Positions 53,429 to 63,232 are shown, numbered from the stretch's first letter. The stretch is 64,000 nucleotides of DNA from Streptomyces sp. CA-210063 (GCF_024612015.1 NZ_CP102512.1:6386001-6450000); one strand, 5' to 3'. The notes: a model not told the origin generated them from the letters alone. Made by a program: numbers and translations.

Positions 53429-55180
53429 TCAACTGGCGCACTTTTCCTTGTCCGCGGTGTTCTTCTGGACGTCCAGATCCTTCGCCGACGCCCCGCTCAG
53501 CGACACCCCGGCGCCCTTGAAGTCCTTGCCCAGGGTCAGCACCATCGCGGGCAGTCCCTGGGAGTTGGTCTCGCTGTTGCCCTTGCCGGGCTTCAGCGCC
53601 GATGCGGACAGGCCCATCAGGTCGGCCAGCTTGCGTGCCTGGTCGGCCTGGTCGGGGTCGTACGCGAGGGTGGTCTTCGACAGCGTCTTGTCGGCGTTGC
53701 CGAGCTGACTCGACTTGGTCACGCCGACATCGTTCTGCAGCCAGTTGAGAGTGGCCTGTGCGCTGCCGGCGACGGCGCCGCCGTTGTAGACGTTGACCCG
53801 GACCTCGGAGGCCTCGGCGCGCGTGCCCTTGAGCTTCGCGGCCTCCTTCTCCTTGGCCTGCTTCTTCACCTCGGTGAGCGAGATGTCGTTCTTGATGGTC
53901 TCGAAGAGCTGCTCGGCCTTGCCCGGCGTGGGCAGCACGGTCGCGCCGTCGGTGTTGTCGACCACCGGCACCGTGGTGAAGGTGATGTTCTTCGTCTTGA
54001 CCTTGCCGACCTCCTGGCCGAGCGAGGCCAGCTTCTTGATGTCGGAGATCTTGGAGTCGACGGACAGCGCGCTCGTGGCGGCCTCCGCGAGGTTCAGCAC
54101 CTTCGTCGGGTCGGTGAGCGTGTCCTCGGACTTCATCTGGCGGATCATCGAGCTGAGGAACTGCTGCTGCAGCTCGATCCGGCTCAGGTCGCTGCCGAGG
54201 CCCACGCTGTAGCGGGTGCGCAGGAACGCCAGCGCCTGCTCGCCCTCGATGGTGTGCTTGCCCTCGGAGAGGTTCAGCTTCGACTTCGAGTCCTTGATGG
54301 GCTTCGCCAGACAGACCTCGACACCGCCGATGGCCGTGGAGAGCGTCTTCACCGCGTTGAAGTCGGCCACCATGAAGTGGTCCGGAACGATCCCGGTCAG
54401 CTCGGTGACCGTGCGCATCGTGCAGCTCGGGGTGCGGTCGTCCTGGCCGAGGCTCGTGTTGAAGCGCACGTCGTTCGTGCCCGCGATGGTCTCGGTGGAG
54501 CCGTCCTCCTGCTCGGTCGGGCAGTCCGGGACGTCCACGATCATGTCGCGGGGGATGCTCATCGCGGTCGCGTTGGAGCGGTCCTTGGAGACGTGCAGCA
54601 GGATCGTGGTGTCCGCGTGGCCGACGCTGCCCGAGTCGCCGTACTTCTCGTTGCCCGCGCCGGTGCGCTTGTCCGTGCCGATCACCAGGAGGTTGATCGC
54701 GCGGTCCTTGCTGAAGCCGCCGGTGCTCGCCCCGTCGTCGGCGATCTTGTCGATGTTGTTGTTGAGGTGCTGGTAGTAGAGGTAGCCCGCCGCGCTCACC
54801 CCGACCAGCAGGAAGGCCAGCGTGCCGCCGGTCCACACCAGGATCCGCTTGCCCACCGACTTCTTGGGCTTCGTCCTGCCCCGGCCCCCGCGCCGGCCCG
54901 GCAGCGGTTCCTCCTCGGGCACGCCCCGCCGACGCCGGGGTCCCGGCAGCGTGTCGGGGATCTCCCGGGTGTCCGTGCCCACCGACGCGGAACGCGTGGA
55001 TGTGCCCGCCGACCTGGCCCCCGCCGCGGCGGGCGTGGGTGTGGCCCTGCGCGGCCTGGGTACCCCCGACTGCGGTGCGGAAGGGGTCAGTCGCAGTTCG
55101 TATTCACCGGTGCTCGGGTTGAGTACCCACTGGTCTGCGGGGTCGATGTCGTCCGCCCGCCCACGGCCTTGCGCGTCCAC
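53429..55180 (-). CDS. LCP family protein 4 with LytR_C domain
   Basis: A 583-residue protein. The N-terminus has an ADQWVLNPSTGEYELRL motif and a basic Pro/Arg-rich stretch, then one helix (VWTGGTLAFLLVGVSAAGYL) and the LCP domain: LLVIGTDKRTGAGNEKYG, GHADTTILLHVS, AMSIPRDMIVDVP, HFMVADFNAV, FLRTRYSVGLGSDLSR. The LytR_C domain begins VRVNVYNGGAVAGSA. GTG 55180 has GGAGGAA ten bases upstream. The following HLNNN stretch after the helix closely resembles LCP 3, so the two are recent relatives. Confidence 0.92.
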   Translation of the reverse strand: MDAQGRGRADDIDPADQWVLNPSTGEYELRLTPSAPQSGVPRPRRATPTPAAAGARSAGTSTRSASVGTDTREIPDTLPGPRRRRGVPEEEPLPGRRGGRGRTKPKKSVGKRILVWTGGTLAFLLVGVSAAGYLYYQHLNNNIDKIADDGASTGGFSKDRAINLLVIGTDKRTGAGNEKYGDSGSVGHADTTILLHVSKDRSNATAMSIPRDMIVDVPDCPTEQEDGSTETIAGTNDVRFNTSLGQDDRTPSCTMRTVTELTGIVPDHFMVADFNAVKTLSTAIGGVEVCLAKPIKDSKSKLNLSEGKHTIEGEQALAFLRTRYSVGLGSDLSRIELQQQFLSSMIRQMKSEDTLTDPTKVLNLAEAATSALSVDSKISDIKKLASLGQEVGKVKTKNITFTTVPVVDNTDGATVLPTPGKAEQLFETIKNDISLTEVKKQAKEKEAAKLKGTRAEASEVRVNVYNGGAVAGSAQATLNWLQNDVGVTKSSQLGNADKTLSKTTLAYDPDQADQARKLADLMGLSASALKPGKGNSETNSQGLPAMVLTLGKDFKGAGVSLSGASAKDLDVQKNTADKEKCAS

Positions 55181-55351
55181 GGTTGTCTGATTCCTCCGTC
55201 GGGGCCACGCGGCGTCTTCCCCCCTCAAAAGACGCTCGGGTCTCGATGCAAGTGGTGCGCGGCCGAGAAGGCCTGACGCACCGGATCGCTCACACTAGCC
55301 GCCCGATCAGGCGTCAAGCGACGACGGTGACAAATTCCACGTCCCTACAAC

Positions 55352-55366
55352 TGGGCAATCTGCCCA
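55352..55366. promoter_or_regulatory. Inverted repeat in the LCP 4/LCP 5 gap
   Basis: TGGGCA, ATC, TGCCCA is a perfect short inverted repeat in an AT-richer stretch about 175 bases upstream of the LCP 4 start. It could be an operator or belong to the LCP 5 3' end, 60 bases away. Confidence 0.3.
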
Positions 55367-55426
55367 ATTCCTAGAGCATTTGTTCCTTCTGTTGACACGC
55401 GCTTTACCTGCGGAACCCCTCCGAGG

Positions 55427-56626
55427 TCACCCACAGGACTCCTCCGCGGCCGTACTGCCACGGAAAGTCGGCATCGGATCCGGGTTGTCGGCGAGGCCTC
55501 CCGAAAGCTCTTCCGAATGCCCTTCGCGCATCCCTTCCGGTAGTTCCCGCGCCACCGCCACCGGGGCGTCGGAGCGCAGTCGAGCGAAAAGCATCCGCGC
55601 AGCCGGCTCCACGAGCTCATCACGATTGGCGTCGTACGCATACGACTTCCGGGGAACGGTCAGGAATTGCACCTTTTCCATGGGAATGGTGCGCAAACCG
55701 CGCACAAGGTCGTAGAGCCCGCGCAGACTTGCCAGCCCCGGATCCGTGGTGAGCGACGACGTGGCCGCGTCCAGCACCGGATACAGCTTCACCGGATTCA
55801 GCAGTACGTCATTGCCGCGCACCTTCGTCGCCAGCGCCGCGAGGAACCGCTGCTGCCGGTCCATCCGATCGGTGTCGCTGCCGTCCCCCAGCGACTTACG
55901 GGCCCGCACATACCCGAGCGCCTGCTCGCCATTGAGCTTCACCTTCCCGGCGGGCAGCCGCAGTTTGGCCTGCTTGTCGTGAATGGGCTCGGCGAGACAG
56001 ACCTCCACCCCGTCCACGGCGTCGACCATCTCCTTGAAGCCGCTGAAGTCCACGACGACGTGATGGTCGATCCGGATGTCGGTCATCCGCTCGACGGTCC
56101 GAATGGTGCAGGCCGAACCCCCGCTCTGGAACGCGTAGTTGAACACCGTGAACACCGGCTCGGTGCGACTGCCGTCCGCCTGCCGGCAGCTCGGGACATC
56201 CACCATCAGGTCCCGTGGCAGCGACACCGCGGTCGCACTCCGCCGATTCGCCGCCAGATGCAACAGGATCGTCGTGTCCGACCGCTCGGTCCCCGAGTCC
56301 CGCCCGTACTTGCCGTTGTCGTCCCCCGACCGCGAGTCCGACCCGATGACGAGGATGTTCTGCGCGTCCCGCACGAGCGCGGTAGGCCGCTCTCCCTCGA
56401 ACCGTGCCAGCTCGTCCGCCGCCGCCCGGTCCGACGTGATGTTCCCGTCCAGCTTCCGATAGGCCGCCCACCCCACCCCCAGGGCCCCGACGACCACCAG
56501 CACCGCCCCACCCGCCACCCACCGCACCCACCACCGCCGCCGACGCCGCCGCCCGAGCCCGGCCCCGGTGGGCGACCCACCCACACCGGGCCCCAGCCCG
56601 CGCACCTTCCCTCCGACGTCGTCCAC
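55427..56626 (-). CDS. LCP family protein 5
   Basis: About 399 residues. One helix (WVAGGAVLVVVGALGVGWAAY) after a Gly/Arg-rich start, then the LCP domain: ILVIGSDSRSGDDNGKYG, ERSDTTILLHLA, AVSLPRDLMVDVPSC, FNYAFQSGGSACTIRT, HHVVVDFSGF, YVRARKSLGDGSDTDRMDRQ. The catalytic-type Arg-Ser-Asp is intact. No LytR_C domain. Start choice: GTG 56626 with GAGGGG nine bases upstream, or GTG 56605 with GGAGGG four bases upstream. First transcribed of the minus-strand LCP genes. Confidence 0.92.
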   Translation of the reverse strand: MDDVGGKVRGLGPGVGGSPTGAGLGRRRRRRWWVRWVAGGAVLVVVGALGVGWAAYRKLDGNITSDRAAADELARFEGERPTALVRDAQNILVIGSDSRSGDDNGKYGRDSGTERSDTTILLHLAANRRSATAVSLPRDLMVDVPSCRQADGSRTEPVFTVFNYAFQSGGSACTIRTVERMTDIRIDHHVVVDFSGFKEMVDAVDGVEVCLAEPIHDKQAKLRLPAGKVKLNGEQALGYVRARKSLGDGSDTDRMDRQQRFLAALATKVRGNDVLLNPVKLYPVLDAATSSLTTDPGLASLRGLYDLVRGLRTIPMEKVQFLTVPRKSYAYDANRDELVEPAARMLFARLRSDAPVAVARELPEGMREGHSEELSGGLADNPDPMPTFRGSTAAEESCG

Positions 56627-56758
56627 TTCCGGCCACCCCTCACGGCGTACGAGCGAGTCGTTGCTCTTACGACGATGGCGCGGGAGGAGGGTGGAGGCGG
56701 CCGGGACTAGGCCGAATGGGGGAACTGTTCTCCGTGGCTCAGGGGCAGCCGTGCCCCA

Positions 56759-56809
56759 AAGGGGCGCGGGGAACTGCGCGAGCAACCACAACGAACCCGC
56801 AGCCGCCCC
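56759..56809 (-). repeat. Intergenic repeat copy f
   Basis: An inverse copy (core GGGGCGCGGGGAACTGCGCG, then AGCAACCACAACGAACCCGC), about 20 bases after the stop of the TIGR03089-type gene and in its sense direction. Confidence 0.75.
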
Positions 56810-56829
56810 ACGCCCTCACCCCCGCGGCG

Positions 56830-57585
56830 TCACCGCGCGACCGCGGTCACCCGCTCACTCTCGATCCGCTTGGCCAGCGCATCCTCACCCAGTTGCTCAA
56901 GGTGCCGACACAACACCACGGACCCCCCGGTGGTGAGCGGCCCGTACAACCCCGCGGCCAACCCCTCCCACGTGTCGTACGGCAACCCCGACAGCAACCG
57001 AGACCCCGGCCCGGTCAGCCCCAGGCCGGAGGCCTCCGCGCCGGCCCGCTCGACAACCTCCGCCCCACTGAACTCCCGCCCGGCCACGATCAACGCGGCC
57101 GCATCGGGATCGACCGGCGCATACGCCATGAACCGATCCCCCTGGGACGGCACCTCCACCGCGTAATCGGCGAACCCGGCCGGCGGCTGCGGAAACCTCC
57201 CCCCGAGCGGCCGCAACGCGAGAGCGACCCGCTCCCCGGAGCACGCCCGAGCCGCCTCCAACGTCTCCGGCCCACTCACCACGATGTCGGCCGCCCCCGG
57301 ATCCCCGGCGACATCGGCGACGACTCCCACCGACGAACACGCCAACAGCCACACCGCCGTCTGCCAGTGCGCCGGCAGCAGCAGCGCGACCCGGTCCCCC
57401 GGCTCCGCGGACAACTCGCCCTGAAGAAGGTTCGCGGTCTTGGCCACCCAATTGGCGAAGGTGGCGACGGACAATTCGACCCGCTCACCCGTGGCGTCGT
57501 CGTAGAAGGTCACCAGGGGGCGCGCGGGATCCGCGGAGAGCGCGGATCGCAGCAGGTCGGCAGGGGTGCGGTCGGTGGCGTTCAC
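56830..57585 (-). CDS. TIGR03089-type protein (truncated ANL-like fold)
   Basis: A 251-residue protein whose start, TPADLLRSALSADPARPLVTFYDDATGERVELS, resembles the N-terminal part of acyl-CoA synthetases and NRPS adenylation domains (NWVAKTANLLQGELSAEPGDRVALLLP). It stops at about half the length and lacks the ATP-binding and catalytic motifs of the complete enzymes. This matches the actinobacterial family TIGR03089, whose function is unknown. The start GTG at 57585 is divergent from the PGRP amidase. Confidence 0.85.
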   Translation of the reverse strand: MNATDRTPADLLRSALSADPARPLVTFYDDATGERVELSVATFANWVAKTANLLQGELSAEPGDRVALLLPAHWQTAVWLLACSSVGVVADVAGDPGAADIVVSGPETLEAARACSGERVALALRPLGGRFPQPPAGFADYAVEVPSQGDRFMAYAPVDPDAAALIVAGREFSGAEVVERAGAEASGLGLTGPGSRLLSGLPYDTWEGLAAGLYGPLTTGGSVVLCRHLEQLGEDALAKRIESERVTAVAR

Positions 57586-57724
57586 CCGCGTAAGCGTACG
57601 CGGGCCCGCCCCGCGCGCGGGGCCCCGGCCGGACCGGAAGCGCCACCGGTTCGGCGGAGCGCGGCCGATGGCCCGTCAATTCCGCGATGGACAGATATGT
57701 ATGACTATGTCCAGGATCGGAAAC

Positions 57725-59179
57725 ATGCGTAGATCTCGATTCCTCGCGTCCTCGATCGGCATCACCTGCGCGGCGGCACTCGCCCTCCCGGCGGCACTCC
57801 CGGCGACGGCCTCCGCGGCGACCCCGACGGACTCGTCCTCCACAGCAGCCCTGAACCCGGCGTGGACCCCGGCCCTCACCGGCCGGTTCGCGCCCGCGCC
57901 CGCCTCTGCATCCGCGTCCGGCAGTACCCAGTCGCTCCCCCTCACCCCACGAGGAGCGGACCGCCACCTCGGCCCGGCCGCCGCCGAACAGGGCCTCGAA
58001 AAGCGGGACGTACGGTCGTTCTCGCTGGTCGGCGTCGTCTGGGACGACCCGGACGCCGAACTCCGGGGCAGCGTCCAGGTCCGTACGCGCGCGAGGGGCA
58101 CCGCCCGCTGGTCCGGCTGGCAGGACGTCGAGACGCACAACCACGAGCACGCGGCCGACCCGGACACCGCCGAGCGCTCCTCGGGCCGGGTGCGTGGCTC
58201 CACCGCCCCGCTCTGGGTGGGCGACTCGGACGGCGTCGAGGTGCGCGTACACGCCGAGCCCCGGGGCGCTGCGGCCGCTCCCGGCGTCCAGATGCTCCCG
58301 GACGGCCTACGTCTGGAGCTGGTCGACCCCGGCTCCGGCACCCCGGAGGGCGCGGCGGGACCGGAAACCGGGACGGGAACCTGGGCAGGGGCCGAACCGC
58401 CGCCCGTCGGTACCCCCGTGGACGCCCCACGGCTGGGCGCGCTGACCGCCGAGTCGGCCGCCTCCTCCGCCGTCAACGCCGACCTCGCGCCGCTCGGCGC
58501 CACCACGATCCCGGCGCTGTCGCGCAAGGAGACGGAGGAGCGGCTGGCGAACCTGGTGCCCGGGGCGAAGCCGTACATCGGCCCGCGTCCGCGCATCGTC
58601 ACGCGGGCCGGCTGGGGCGCCGACGAGAAGCTGCGCGAGCGCGACTTCCGCTACACCACGCGGGTCGACGCGGCCTTCGTGCACCACACGGCGTCGGGCA
58701 ACAACTACACGTGTGCGCAGGCCGCTTCCGTCATCCGCAGTATCTACCGCTACCACGTCGTGAGCAGCGGCTGGCGCGACATCGGCTACAACTTCCTCGT
58801 CGACAAGTGCGGAAACATCTACGAAGGGCGCGCGGGTGGTGTCGCCAAGCCCGTCATGGGTGCCCACACCCTCGGTTTCAACACCAACAGCATGGGCATC
58901 GCGGTCCTCGGCAGTTTCGGCACCACCAAACCGCCCGCGGCGTCGGTCAAGGCGATCGCGCAACTAACCGCCTGGAAACTCGGTCTTTACGGGGCGAACC
59001 CGAATGGCAAGACATACCTCACTTCCGGTGGTGGCAATCTCTATCCAAAAGGTAAGAAGGTACGACTGAACGTGATCTCCGGCCACCGGGACGGGTTCGC
59101 GACCGAGTGCCCGGGGGGGCGCCTTTACGGAAAGCTCGGCGCGGCACGCACGGCGGCAGCCGGCTATCAAGGCCGATAG
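57725..59179 (+). CDS. Secreted peptidoglycan-recognition N-acetylmuramoyl-L-alanine amidase
   Basis: A 484-residue secreted protein. Signal peptide: RRSRFLASSIGITCAAALAL, ending ASAATP. The middle (about 90-200) is a beta-rich region with WSGWQDVETH. The C-terminal PGRP/Amidase_2 domain (about 285-480) has RAGWGADEKLRE, zinc His in AFVHHTASGNNY, IGYNFLVDKCGNIYEGR, MGAHTLGFN, and ISGHRDGFATECPG with the last ligands. It cleaves the bond between muramic acid and L-alanine. ATG 57725 is preceded by AGGATCGG; ATG 57701 and 57707 are in frame. Confidence 0.9.
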   Translation: MRRSRFLASSIGITCAAALALPAALPATASAATPTDSSSTAALNPAWTPALTGRFAPAPASASASGSTQSLPLTPRGADRHLGPAAAEQGLEKRDVRSFSLVGVVWDDPDAELRGSVQVRTRARGTARWSGWQDVETHNHEHAADPDTAERSSGRVRGSTAPLWVGDSDGVEVRVHAEPRGAAAAPGVQMLPDGLRLELVDPGSGTPEGAAGPETGTGTWAGAEPPPVGTPVDAPRLGALTAESAASSAVNADLAPLGATTIPALSRKETEERLANLVPGAKPYIGPRPRIVTRAGWGADEKLRERDFRYTTRVDAAFVHHTASGNNYTCAQAASVIRSIYRYHVVSSGWRDIGYNFLVDKCGNIYEGRAGGVAKPVMGAHTLGFNTNSMGIAVLGSFGTTKPPAASVKAIAQLTAWKLGLYGANPNGKTYLTSGGGNLYPKGKKVRLNVISGHRDGFATECPGGRLYGKLGAARTAAAGYQGR

Positions 59180-59433
59180 CGCGGCGACAGGATGATGGGG
59201 GGAACCGGGGTCCGAGCACCCCGGCCGGCAACCAGTGACCGGCCGGAGGTCGCCGCCAGAACGCAGCACAGGCCGAGGGCGCGCCCAGCGTGCCCTCGCC
59301 GGAAACCCCGTCGACGTGCCTCTTCGGCCGTCGACGGAGATCCGCACGGCCACGAAGGCGCCATGAACGGTCTGCATACACTCGCCGGTCGAATGAGAGT
59401 TCGGCCGGTCCCGGCAGGAAGCAGAGACGACAG

Positions 59434-60516
59434 GTGACAGAAGCGATCCTCCTGGTCGGCGGCAGAGGCACCCGGCTGCGTCCGCTCACGGTGCACACTC
59501 CGAAGCCCATGGTCCCCGCGGCCGGAGTCCCTTTCCTCACACACCAGTTGGCGAGAGCCAAGGCGGCGGGAGTCGACCACATAGTCCTCGCCACCTCCTA
59601 TCTCGCCGAGGTCTTCGAACCCCACTTCGGCGACGGCTCCGCCCTCGGCCTCCACCTCGAATACGTCACGGAGGAGGAGCCCCTCGGCACCGGCGGCGCG
59701 ATCCGCAACGCCGCCTCGCATCTCCACTCCGGCCCCGAGGACCCCGTCCTCGTCTTCAACGGCGACATCCTCACCGGCCTGGACATCCGCCGCCTGGTCG
59801 CCACCCATGACAGGACCGGCGCGGACGTCTCCCTCCACCTGACCCAGGTGACCGACCCGCGCGCCTACGGTCTCGTCCCCACCGACGGGACGGGCCGCGT
59901 CCTGGCCTTCCTGGAGAAGCCCCAGACCCCCGAGGAGATCGTCACCGACCAGATCAACGCGGGGGCGTACGTCTTCCGCCGCTCGGTCATCGACACGATC
60001 CCGGCGGGCCGCCCGGTCTCGGTCGAACGGGAAACGTTCCCGGACCTCCTGTCCGCGGGAGCCCACCTCCAGGGCATGGTGGACTCGACGTACTGGCTGG
60101 ACCTGGGCACTCCGGCGGCCTTCGTCCGCGGCTCGGCGGACCTCGTCCTGGGCCGGGCCCCGTCCCCCGCCGTCCCCGGCCGCTGCGGCGACCGCCTCAT
60201 CCTCCCCACCGCCCGAGTGGCGGGCGACGCCAAGCTGACCGGCGGCACGGTCGTGGGCGAGGGCGCGTTCGTCGGCGAGGGCGCGCGGGTCTTCGGCAGC
60301 ACGGTCCTGGCAGGCGCGGTGGTCGAACCCGGAGCCGTCATCACCGACTCCCTCATAGGCGCCCGAGCCCGCATCGGTGAACGCTCCATCCTCACCGGCA
60401 CCGTCGTCGGCGACGGCGCCGTCATCGGCGCCGACAACGAACTCCGCACCGGCGTCCGAGTCTGGTGCGACGCCCAAATCCCCACGGGGGCGCTCCGCTT
60501 CTCGTCGGACCAGTAG
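59434..60516 (+). CDS. Sugar-1-phosphate nucleotidyltransferase (GDP-mannose pyrophosphorylase-like)
   Basis: A 360-residue enzyme. N-terminal nucleotidyltransferase domain: ILLVGGRGTRLRPLTVHTPK (signature with the Lys), LVFNGDILTGLD (metal Asp) and FLEKPQTPEEIVTDQINAG. The C-terminal 120 residues are a left-handed beta-helix of hexapeptides (TGGTVVGEGAFVGEGARVFG). It makes an NDP-sugar, likely GDP-mannose. GTG 59434 follows GCAGAGACGACAG. The 254-bp gap before it shows no gene. It would feed the glycan assembly enzymes nearby. Confidence 0.9.
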   Translation: MTEAILLVGGRGTRLRPLTVHTPKPMVPAAGVPFLTHQLARAKAAGVDHIVLATSYLAEVFEPHFGDGSALGLHLEYVTEEEPLGTGGAIRNAASHLHSGPEDPVLVFNGDILTGLDIRRLVATHDRTGADVSLHLTQVTDPRAYGLVPTDGTGRVLAFLEKPQTPEEIVTDQINAGAYVFRRSVIDTIPAGRPVSVERETFPDLLSAGAHLQGMVDSTYWLDLGTPAAFVRGSADLVLGRAPSPAVPGRCGDRLILPTARVAGDAKLTGGTVVGEGAFVGEGARVFGSTVLAGAVVEPGAVITDSLIGARARIGERSILTGTVVGDGAVIGADNELRTGVRVWCDAQIPTGALRFSSDQ

Positions 60517-60534
60517 CCGCAGGGCGCGTCGTCG

Positions 60535-60658
60535 TCTGCGGGTGAGTGGGGGTTGGTCGCGCAGTTCCCCGCGCCCCTCAAAAGCCATGGGTCGGCCCGG
60601 GGTCTTTCAGGGGCGCGGGGAACTGCGCGACCAACCACGACGATCCCGCACCCGCCAA
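60535..60658. repeat. Inverted pair of the intergenic repeat (copy pair g)
   Basis: A forward copy (60535-60582, GGTTGGTCGCGCAGTTCCCC) and an inverse copy (60609-60658) face each other between convergent genes. The forward copy follows the nucleotidyltransferase stop by about 20 bases and the inverse one follows the glycosylase stop by about 90. Together they can form a long stem. Confidence 0.75.
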
Positions 60659-60748
60659 CGCACAGAACCCCCCGGGCCATAAGGCGCTCAGGGGGTCGAA
60701 GGGGCACAGCCCCTGGGGGATGGGACGGGTAGGGGCGGCGGGGGCGAC

Positions 60749-61750
60749 CTACAACCGCCCGATATCCCCCCGCGGCATCTTCGGCGTCCGCCGCCCCGGA
60801 ACCCTCCCCGACAGCAAGATCAACCGAGCCGCCCGATGCCGCTGCCCCGCATACGGCTCCAACAACGACAACATCACCGCGTCATCCGCATCCCGATCCC
60901 CCGCCAACGCGAACCCCACGATCCCCGGCAGATGCAGATCCCCCACGGTCACCGCATCCGCCGCCCCATGACTCCGCTGCACGGTCTCCGCCGAGGTCCA
61001 CGGCCCGATCCCCGCCACCAACTCCCACCGCGCCCGCGCATCATCCGGCGACATCTCCACGGCCTCCTCCAGCCGCCCCGCCACCCGGACCGCCCGCAGA
61101 ATCGTCGACGCCCGCTTGTTGTCGACCCCGGCCCGATGCCACTCCCAGGACGGAATCAGCGCCCACTCCCGAGCCGTGGGCATCACGAACATCCCCGGCG
61201 GAACGGCCCCCGGCGCCGGCTCCCCGTACTTCCGTACGAGCAACCGCCACGCCCGATACGCCTCGTCCGTCGTGACCTTCTGCTCCAGCACCGACGGAAT
61301 CAACGACTCCAGCACCAGCCCGGTCCGCGTCAGCCGCAACCCCGGCCGCCGCCGCCAGGCCATCGCCACGATCCGATGCCGAGGCGCGAAGATCTCGGGC
61401 TCGTCCAAGGCGCCCAGCATCGACGGCATCCGATCGAGCAGCCACTCGGCCCCCGGCCCCCAGGCCTCCGCCTCGACGACCCCACCCCGCATCGCCACCC
61501 GCAGGGTCCCGGCCCCGACCGGCGTACGACTGGCCCGCCACACGGACCCGTCCGGCGTGGCCCGAAACGTGGGATCCCCGGGCCCCCGCCGAAGCGGCCC
61601 CAGCACCAGCCCCAGATCGAGCGGCCCCTCCGGAGTCCAAGCCCGCCGCCGCCCGGGCGCAACGCCCTGCCGAGGCACCCCACCGGGCACGACAACATCC
61701 CCACCCCGCACAGTCGTACGAGTGGGCCGCTGAACAAAACGTCCGGCCAC
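60749..61750 (-). CDS. HhH-GPD DNA glycosylase (3-methyladenine glycosylase 2-like)
   Basis: A 333-residue protein. The helix-hairpin-helix with catalytic Asp is in LVAGIGPWTSAETVQRSHG followed by AVTVGDLHLPG. LVLESLIPSVLEQKVTTDEAYRAW matches the preceding helices of AlkA-type enzymes. It should excise damaged bases. A C-terminal basic stretch (RHRAARLILLSGRVPGRRT) may hold DNA. GTG 61750 follows AGGACCTCATC. The N-terminal 90 residues are the family's beta domain. Confidence 0.88.
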   Translation of the reverse strand: MAGRFVQRPTRTTVRGGDVVVPGGVPRQGVAPGRRRAWTPEGPLDLGLVLGPLRRGPGDPTFRATPDGSVWRASRTPVGAGTLRVAMRGGVVEAEAWGPGAEWLLDRMPSMLGALDEPEIFAPRHRIVAMAWRRRPGLRLTRTGLVLESLIPSVLEQKVTTDEAYRAWRLLVRKYGEPAPGAVPPGMFVMPTAREWALIPSWEWHRAGVDNKRASTILRAVRVAGRLEEAVEMSPDDARARWELVAGIGPWTSAETVQRSHGAADAVTVGDLHLPGIVGFALAGDRDADDAVMLSLLEPYAGQRHRAARLILLSGRVPGRRTPKMPRGDIGRL

Positions 61751-61808
61751 GATGAGGTCCTAGGTAGCGATGCGGTGCCTATGAGCCTAGGGGCCCACGG
61801 ATGCTTTT

Positions 61809-61858
61809 AGGGGCGTAGGGAACTGCGCGATCAGCCACAGCGAACCCGCACTCGCCCA
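61809..61858 (-). repeat. Intergenic repeat copy h
   Basis: An inverse copy (AGGGGCGTAGGGAACTGCGC, GATCAGCCACAGCGAACCC), about 46 bases after the fbiB stop and in its sense direction. One base differs in the core. Confidence 0.7.
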
Positions 61859-61903
61859 CAGCACACGATCCGCCCTCGAATCTCAGGCGCTCCCCACGTC
61901 ACC

Positions 61904-63232
61904 TCACCGAACCTCGATGAACATCCCCGCATCCCGCTCCCCCCGCGCCGAAGGCTCAACCGCCGCATGCCCCACAGCCACCGCCCCCATCGGATCCCAC
62001 TCCTCCGGCAGCCCCAGCACCCCCCGCACGACATCCCGGCAGAACATCGTCGAAGACACCCACGCCGACCCCAACCGCTCCCCGGCCAGCGCGACGAGGA
62101 AGTTCTGCACCCCGGCCCCCGCCGCGACGACGAACATCTCCCGCTCGGCCGCGTCCCGCCGCGCGTCCCCGTAGGAGTGCGCCCCGTCCATCACCAGACA
62201 CGGCACCACCAGATACGGCGCGTTGCGCAGCACGTCCCCGCGCCGCACCCGCTTGGCGATGGACTCCTCGCTCTTGCCGTCCCGCCGCAGATCCGCGATC
62301 CACGCGTCCCGCATGGCGTCGAGCAGCCGTACCCGCGACTCCTCGGACTCCAGCAGCACGAACCGCCACGGCGTCGTGTGATGCGGCGCCGGCGCGGTGA
62401 CCGCGGCGGCCACGGCCCGCCGCACCGCCCCGGGATCGACCGGCTCGTCCGTGAACGCCCGTACGGTACGCCGCTGGGTCACCGCCAGCCGTACGGCCTC
62501 GGAGGTGCCGAGCCGGAACATGTCGTCCCGCGCACCCCGGACCAGGGCCCGCGTCCCCTCGCCGTCGTCCTCGGCCACGACATGCCCCAGCCCCCGCACG
62601 ACGGCGACGGGCAGCCCGGCGGCCTTGCCCTTCACCAGGTCACCGGCGGAGGCCAGCTCGTCGGCGGTGGCGACGACGGTCGCGCTGAGCGGATTGCCGT
62701 ACGCGTCGGTCCCGCCCCGCAGGTCGTCGAGGACGCGCACGCCGGCCGCCCCGATGGCGACGTCCGTCAGCCCGCTGCGCCAGGGCCGCCCGAAGGTGTC
62801 GGTGACGACGACCCCGACCTCGACCCCGAGCGTGTCCCTGATGCCGTCCCGGATCGCCCGCGCGGAGGCGTCGGGGTCCTCGGGCAGCAGCAGCACGGTC
62901 CCGGACGGCGTGTTGGAGGCGTCGACCCCGGCGGCGGCCATCACCAGCCCCTGCCGGTTCTCCACGATCCGCAACGCCCCCCGCCGGGCCACGACCCGCA
63001 CGGTCTCGGCGTCGATGGCGTCCTCCCGGTCGACCGCCTCGACGACGCGTCCCTCCGCCTTGGACACGATCTTCGAGGTGACGAGCAACACGTCCCCGTC
63101 GACCAGCCCCGGCTCGGCCGCGGCGATCAGCTTGGCGAGGTCGTCCCCCTTCTGTACCTCGGGAATACCGGCCAGGGCCCAGACCCGGTACTCGGCACCG
63201 GGCCGCACTTCTCTCACGCTCTCCTCGCTCAA
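61904..63232 (-). CDS. fbiB: Bifunctional F420 gamma-glutamyl ligase / FMN-dependent domain protein
   Basis: A 442-residue protein. The N-terminal CofE domain (about 12-250) carries [54 protein letters not shown] and [16 protein letters not shown]; it adds glutamates to F420-0. The C-terminal nitroreductase-like domain (about 255-440: [31 protein letters not shown]) binds FMN and reduces dehydro-F420. The start is TTG 63232, overlapping the fbiA stop as TTGA with GGGGAG upstream. Confidence 0.95.
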   Translation of the reverse strand: MSEESVREVRPGAEYRVWALAGIPEVQKGDDLAKLIAAAEPGLVDGDVLLVTSKIVSKAEGRVVEAVDREDAIDAETVRVVARRGALRIVENRQGLVMAAAGVDASNTPSGTVLLLPEDPDASARAIRDGIRDTLGVEVGVVVTDTFGRPWRSGLTDVAIGAAGVRVLDDLRGGTDAYGNPLSATVVATADELASAGDLVKGKAAGLPVAVVRGLGHVVAEDDGEGTRALVRGARDDMFRLGTSEAVRLAVTQRRTVRAFTDEPVDPGAVRRAVAAAVTAPAPHHTTPWRFVLLESEESRVRLLDAMRDAWIADLRRDGKSEESIAKRVRRGDVLRNAPYLVVPCLVMDGAHSYGDARRDAAEREMFVVAAGAGVQNFLVALAGERLGSAWVSSTMFCRDVVRGVLGLPEEWDPMGAVAVGHAAVEPSARGERDAGMFIEVR

